From CBDCUE01 sp965222515 (GTDB lineage Bacteria; Pseudomonadota; Alphaproteobacteria; Rickettsiales; JABIRX01): a stretch of 27,192 nt of DNA. Shown here piece by piece: positions 23,132-27,192 of the stretch. The stretch lies in NCBI GenBank assembly GCA_965222515.1, contig CBDCUE010000016.1:1-27192 (forward strand), read 5' to 3'. Under the pieces are notes generated by a model, which worked only from the letters and a program-made list of their open reading frames with translations, ran no database searches and had not been told where the DNA came from. The translations under genes and the position numbers were made by a program. Every line of letters starts with the position of its first letter. Positions within the stretch are counted from its first letter, which is position 1.

Positions 23132-24043
23132 TCACTCTCCTTCCCTTGGGTGAAAATTTTTATAATTGGCTAATAGTTTTTCTTTATCAATTGCAGTATA
23201 TCGCTCTGTGGTAATAAGATTTTTATGCCCTAACATTTCTTGTATTTCTCTTAAATTCACTCCATCTTGCAATAAATGACTGGCAAATGAATGTCTTAAT
23301 GAGTGAGGAGTTGTCCATTCTGGTAATAAAAATTCATTTCTTATTGATGATATTTTTCTTTGAATAATTCTAGGATTTAATTTTGCTCCTTTTTCTCCTA
23401 AAAAAATATAATCTTTTATTTGATAAGGTGTTTTTTTTAAGTAAATTTGGATTTTTTGATAATTTTCATCTAATAATGGCACATATCTTTCTTTATCCCC
23501 TTTTCCTTTTATTGCTAAAAAATCTTTGTTAACATCTTTTAATGTTAAATTTAAAATTTCAGAAATTCGTAAACCTGTAGCATAAATTGTCCAAACTATT
23601 AAATAATCTCTATAAGAAACCCAATCTTTTCCTTTATTTAAAACCGATAAAATTTTTTCTATTTCATTAAAGTTTATTGCCTTAGGCAAGGATTTTGATA
23701 ATTTTGGATAAGTGATTAAATCTATTACTGGTAAATTTAACTGACATTCTTCTTTAATAAATTTTAAAAAATTCTTTAAAGCAGATATTTCCCTAGAACG
23801 GGTGCTTGCATCTATTTCTTGATTGTTTCTTTCACTTAAAAATCCCCTAATCTCTTCTATTTCTAATTTTTCTATATCTTTTATATCTATAAACTCTATT
23901 GCTTTATATTGACAAAAAAATTTAAAAAATATTTGCAAATCAGTTAGGTATGCAGAAACAGTATTTTGAGAAAATTTTTTTTTCTGTGTCAAAAAAAAAC
24001 TCCATTTTTGAAAAATCTCTTGTCCATTTTTATTAAGATACAT
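23132..24043 (-). CDS. xerC: Tyrosine recombinase XerC
   Basis: Resolves chromosome dimers with XerD at dif. The frame opens further upstream (to 24136), but the extra 31 residues are hydrophobic and unlike the family; I choose the ATG at 24041-24043, giving 303 residues starting MYLNKNGQEIF. SAM-like N-terminal domain: KKKFSQNTVSAYLTDLQIFF. Catalytic residues: Arg in YATGLRISEILNLTL, Lys in KGKGDKERYVPLL, HxxR in PHSLRHSFASHLL, the second His in MLGHKNLITTERY, and the nucleophile Tyr in TERYTAI. It is divergent from xerD. Assignment as XerC rather than XerD is by comparison with the neighbouring, more XerD-like gene. Confidence 0.9.
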   Translation of the reverse strand: MYLNKNGQEIFQKWSFFLTQKKKFSQNTVSAYLTDLQIFFKFFCQYKAIEFIDIKDIEKLEIEEIRGFLSERNNQEIDASTRSREISALKNFLKFIKEECQLNLPVIDLITYPKLSKSLPKAINFNEIEKILSVLNKGKDWVSYRDYLIVWTIYATGLRISEILNLTLKDVNKDFLAIKGKGDKERYVPLLDENYQKIQIYLKKTPYQIKDYIFLGEKGAKLNPRIIQRKISSIRNEFLLPEWTTPHSLRHSFASHLLQDGVNLREIQEMLGHKNLITTERYTAIDKEKLLANYKNFHPREGE

Positions 24044-24371
24044 ATATATTATAAACAACCAGTAAAAAAAACTGGAAATATTAAAGTTTGGTTTGAATAA
24101 AAAAAAGGATAATTTGCAAAAAAGGAGGAAAGCCAATCAAAGACCTCCCTCCCCTTGCTATGGAGTCTATGCCACTATTGTAACCTTATCAATCTATTAT
24201 GTCAAGCAAATTGTTAAAATTTGTTGTGTTTTCTTTTAAGGTGTAGCTATATAACTAGGAAAAGCCTTAAAAAAACTATCTAAATTAACTCTTACTACTT
24301 GATTTATTAGTAACTTTTTGTACTATAAATAGAGTCTTTAATATAGGATTAAATACTAACACACTTAAAAA
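24044..24371. other. Divergent intergenic region between xerC and xerD
   Basis: No gene is seen. It must hold the promoters of both recombinases. A G+C-rich patch with GGAGG (24124-24128) and CCTCCCTCCCC (24144-24154) can form a weak hairpin and stands out in the AT-rich background. No RNA family is recognised. No 28-bp dif-like site was identified. Confidence 0.4.
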
Positions 24372-25310
24372 ATGAAAGAATTAATTGATAAATTTTTAGA
24401 GATTTTAGCAGTAGAAAAGAATCTTGCTAATAATACTATCATCTCTTACAAAAATGATTTAAGAGATTTTTATTTCTTTTTTAAAAAAGAAAATATTGAT
24501 ACTGATAATTTAAACAAAGGGTTTTTTATAAAATATTTTAATAAATTAGCAGCAGATAATGATTTAAGTAAAAATTCTTATTTAAGAAAAATATCTAGTA
24601 TAAAAGGTTTTATTAAATTTCTTTTAGTAGAGAATATCATCACTCATAATCCAATTAGTTTGATAGAAACAGTTAAAAAACCCAAATTATTACCAAAATT
24701 CTTAACTATAACAGAAGTATTAGCATTGCTTGATGTCTGCAAAAACACTCCTTGTAAAGTTGGAGGAATAAGAACTTTATTATTGCTGGAAATATTATAT
24801 GCCACGGGCATTAGGGTTAGTGAATTAGTAACATTAAAAATATCTTCTATTAGATTTGAGAATTTTGAAAAGAATGAAATAAAACCTTTTTTGTCAGTAA
24901 CGGGAAAAGGAAATAAAGAAAGAATTGTTATATTATCTACAATATCTAAAGAAGTTTTAGAAGAATATTTATTTCTTAATAAGAAATTGTTATTAAATAA
25001 TCGTAATATTTGGCTTTTTCCATCACAAAAATCAAAGATAGGACATTTAACTAGGCAACGATTTGGACAAATTTTAAAAAAAATAGCAAAATTAGCAAAT
25101 ATTAATGCAGAAAGAGTATCTCCTCATATTTTAAGACATTCTTTTGCTACTCATTTATTAGAAAATGGCTTAGATTTAAGATCTATTCAAGAATTATTAG
25201 GTCATCAACATCTATCCACAACTGAAATTTACACTCATCTTTTAACAGGAAAGTTAAAAACTACCTTAGAAAAACATCATCCTTTAGCCAAGAATAAATT
25301 GAGTTTATAA
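24372..25310 (+). CDS. xerD: Tyrosine recombinase XerD
   Basis: Partner of XerC in dimer resolution. The 312-residue protein has an N-terminal core-binding domain (KNLANNTIISYKNDLRDFYF), then Arg in YATGIRVSELVTLKI, Lys in TGKGNKERIVILS, HxxR in PHILRHSFATHLLENGLDLR, and LLGHQHLSTTEIYTHL with the nucleophile Tyr. The tail HHPLAKNKLSL matches the XerD ending HHPxA. The frame is intact. Confidence 0.92.
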   Translation: MKELIDKFLEILAVEKNLANNTIISYKNDLRDFYFFFKKENIDTDNLNKGFFIKYFNKLAADNDLSKNSYLRKISSIKGFIKFLLVENIITHNPISLIETVKKPKLLPKFLTITEVLALLDVCKNTPCKVGGIRTLLLLEILYATGIRVSELVTLKISSIRFENFEKNEIKPFLSVTGKGNKERIVILSTISKEVLEEYLFLNKKLLLNNRNIWLFPSQKSKIGHLTRQRFGQILKKIAKLANINAERVSPHILRHSFATHLLENGLDLRSIQELLGHQHLSTTEIYTHLLTGKLKTTLEKHHPLAKNKLSL

Positions 25311-25362
25311 AAATTAAGCTATAGAATAAAACTGTTGATAATACTATTTTAAGTTCAAAACA

Positions 25363-26338
25363 ATGAAAAAGATTACTTTAGCAGAAATAAAAGAATATTT
25401 TGCAGATGATTTAACTAAAATTAATGAATTATTGAGTAGTTCTGTAGCAAATAACACCAAAATCACTACTTCTATTGCTCAAAATATTTTTTCTGGTGGA
25501 GGAAAGAGAATCAGACCTATTATTGCTTTATTAATTGCAAGATTATTCAATTACAACGATCAAAAAATTTTTTATTTAGCAACAGCAGTAGAATTAATAC
25601 ATACCTCAACCTTACTTCATGATGATGTTATTGATGAAAGCAATTTAAGAAGAAACAAGCAAACTGCTAATGCTATTTATGGCAACAAAGCATCTATTTT
25701 GGTTGGAGATGTATTGTTTGCAGAAAGTTTTAAATATATGGTTAAGACTAAATCTTTAGATGTTTTGTACATTTTGGCAAAAGCCTCTGCAATTATTGCT
25801 GAGGGAGAAGTTAAGCAATTAGAGATTAAAGGTCAATCTTTTCAAGAAGAAGATTATTTTAAAATTATCAATGCTAAAACAGCAGAATTATTTGGAGCAA
25901 CAACTAAAGCAAGTAGCACTCTTGCTGGTGCAACACAAGAAGAAATTAATAATTTAGAACAGCTTGGCTTAAATTTAGGTATAGCTTTTCAAATTATTGA
26001 CGATCTTTTGGATTATCAGAAAAACAGTCAATCTTTAGGAAAGAACATAGGTGATGATTTTTTTGAACAAAAAATTACTTTACCCATTATTTTATTATAT
26101 AAAAACATCCAATAAAAAAGAAAAAATCAAAAATTTCTTTCAAAAGACACAACCTACAAAAATAGATTTAGACTATATTTTATTAAAATTGAAAAAAAAA
26201 AAAATTCTAACAAAATGTATTAATATTGCTAAACAATATATTGATAAATCTTTAAAAATATTAGAATCATTTCCAGACAACAAAGAAAAAGATATCCTAA
26301 AAGCAATTTGTTATATAACAATTGATAGAAAAAACTAA
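25363..26338 (+). CDS. ispB: Polyprenyl (octaprenyl-type) diphosphate synthase, one frameshift
   Basis: Elongates isoprenyl diphosphates for the quinone side chain. The protein shows GGGKRIRPIIALLIARLF, the first Asp-rich motif LLHDDVIDESNLRRNKQTAN, GDVLFAESFKYM, EGEVKQLEIKG, KTAELFGATTKA, and the second Asp motif FQIIDDLLDYQ followed by GKNIGDDFFEQKITLP. The frame ends at 26115, and the remaining C-terminal helices (SNKKEKIKNFFQK ... AKQYIDKSLKILESFP) lie in another frame to 26338. Dropping one A from the A5 run 26101-26105 joins them as ILLYKTSNKKEK. Total length would be about 324 residues, the family norm. A 13-A run (26192-26204) follows in the same gene. Whether the shift is an error or real cannot be settled here. 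Confidence 0.9.
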
Positions 26339-26492
26339 CAGAGCTTCTAAATGCAAAAGTATATCTATTTTTTGAATTGAAAGCAATAGAAAACTAATTA
26401 TTGAATTAATAAAAATTAGATGATATGTTGCTCAGATTAACTCTTTGAGTAATACCTATATTATTGATCGTAAAATTACATTTCAAAACAAA

Positions 26493-27192
26493 ATGATATT
26501 TATTAGATTATTTACAATCTTCATCTTACTGCTTACTTCATCTTGTACTATAAAAAAGGGACTGTCTGGCAAAACAATTAAGTTACCAGCTAGAACAACT
26601 GGTTCTGTTATCAAACAAATGTTGTTGCTTCTCTTCCTTTTGATAGCTCAAAAGAAATAAAAATAGCTATGTTTTTGCCATTGTCAGGAAAACATCAAAA
26701 AATTGGTCAAGATCTATATTATTCTGCACAACTTGCTTTATTTGATTATGGAGATCCAAGAATGGTAATCTATCCTTATGACACTAAAGGAAATTCTTTT
26801 GACGGAATAGATGCTATGAAAAATATCATTGATAAAAACATTAAAATTATCATAGGTCCATTATTTAGCAAGGTTACTAAAGCAATTACTCCAATAGCTG
26901 CAGAAAATAATATTACCATTTTTTCTTTTTCCAATAATTTAGAACTTGCCACAAGCAATGTTTATGTCTTAGGATTAGACATAAAACAACAAGTAGAGAG
27001 AATTGTTTCTTACACTATAGATAATAATAACACTAATTATTTTTCTAGCTTAATGCCAAATAGTAATTATGGATCACAAGTTATAAAAAATTTAAGACAG
27101 GTTACTTTAGAAAATAATGTTTTTGTTGAAAAAAGTGATTTTTATGTATCATTAAAAAAACTTCCTAGAAATGTTAAAAAAATTATAAAATC
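26493..27192 (+). CDS. LpoA/LppC-type lipoprotein (penicillin-binding protein activator), partial, one frameshift
   Basis: Starts at ATG 26493 (MIFIRLFTIFILLLTSSCTI): a lipoprotein signal with Cys in LTSSC as lipidation site. After about 40 residues the frame ends early; a second frame continues as TNVVASLPFDSSKEIKIAMF, LPLSGKHQKIGQDLYYSAQL, GPLFSKVTKAITPIAAENNI and on to the window end. Adding one A to AAA at 26613-26615 joins them as VIKTNVVASLPFD. The periplasmic-binding-protein-like fold with PLSGKHQKIGQ is typical of LppC/LpoA proteins of alphaproteobacteria, which activate peptidoglycan synthases from the outer membrane or periplasm. It is cut by the window edge. The TTG at 26445 is an unlikely start. 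Confidence 0.8.

Noticed and set aside
24044..24136. N-terminal extension of XerC
   Set aside because: The extra 31 residues are hydrophobic and unlike XerC; the downstream ATG gives the normal family start.

Overview
The window is a strongly AT-rich stretch of a bacterial chromosome. Gene content fits an alphaproteobacterium of intracellular, Rickettsiales-like habit: the rpmF-plsX-fabH block, short A/T-biased proteins, a single-copy-looking tRNA-Asn carrying an antisense recombinase, several palindromic intergenic elements, and large surface proteins (a charged-repeat outer membrane protein and an inverse autotransporter). The lineage is an inference from gene order and composition; no rRNA is present to confirm it.

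Layout. (1) 1-1946, minus strand: rpmF, plsX and fabH (lipid/fatty-acid synthesis). plsX and fabH are interrupted by single-base homopolymer frameshifts. (2) 2028-3245, minus: outer membrane beta-barrel with an Arg/Asp tandem-repeat N-terminal region. (3) 3309-12721: a mosaic defence/mobile island ending inside tRNA-Asn. It holds a truncated MutH-like nuclease with a beta-class DNA methyltransferase, the tail of a dead serine recombinase, a Dcm-type cytosine methyltransferase with an EcoRII-like endonuclease, an IS5-family element with unusually long inverted repeats and a nonsense codon, the tail of a tyrosine recombinase, a PIN-like nuclease next to a HEPN-like protein, and a large serine recombinase whose last codons run antisense through tRNA-Asn. 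(4) 12809-16889: a small membrane protein, a palindromic element, a possible structured RNA, then bcp, a prepilin-like protein, a zf-CHCC mini-protein, gpsA, a YggT-family protein and a membrane-anchored J-domain protein, ending in a bidirectional terminator. (5) 16915-22847, minus: a giant inverse autotransporter with beta-helix passenger, a VWA/DUF4381 pair, a small secreted protein overlapping a DUF692 (MNIO-type) enzyme gene, and dnaQ. (6) 22887-27192: a second copy of the palindromic element, divergent xerC and xerD, a polyprenyl diphosphate synthase (frameshifted), and the start of an LpoA/LppC-type lipoprotein (frameshifted).

The most interesting part is the PIN + HEPN pair at 9103-11222. 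A 210-bp TTAA-flanked palindromic insertion now sits between them. Removing it in silico restores a PIN stop codon about 10 nt before the HEPN start, so they were probably a tight two-gene operon of candidate RNases, sitting among restriction-modification genes and recombinases. This is a candidate two-component defence or toxin module.

Core genes fabH (twice), plsX, ispB and lpoA, and the restriction gene at 6273-7203, each show a one-base shift in a short homopolymer. Sequencing error in a long-read or single-source assembly is the simplest explanation; real decay is the alternative.
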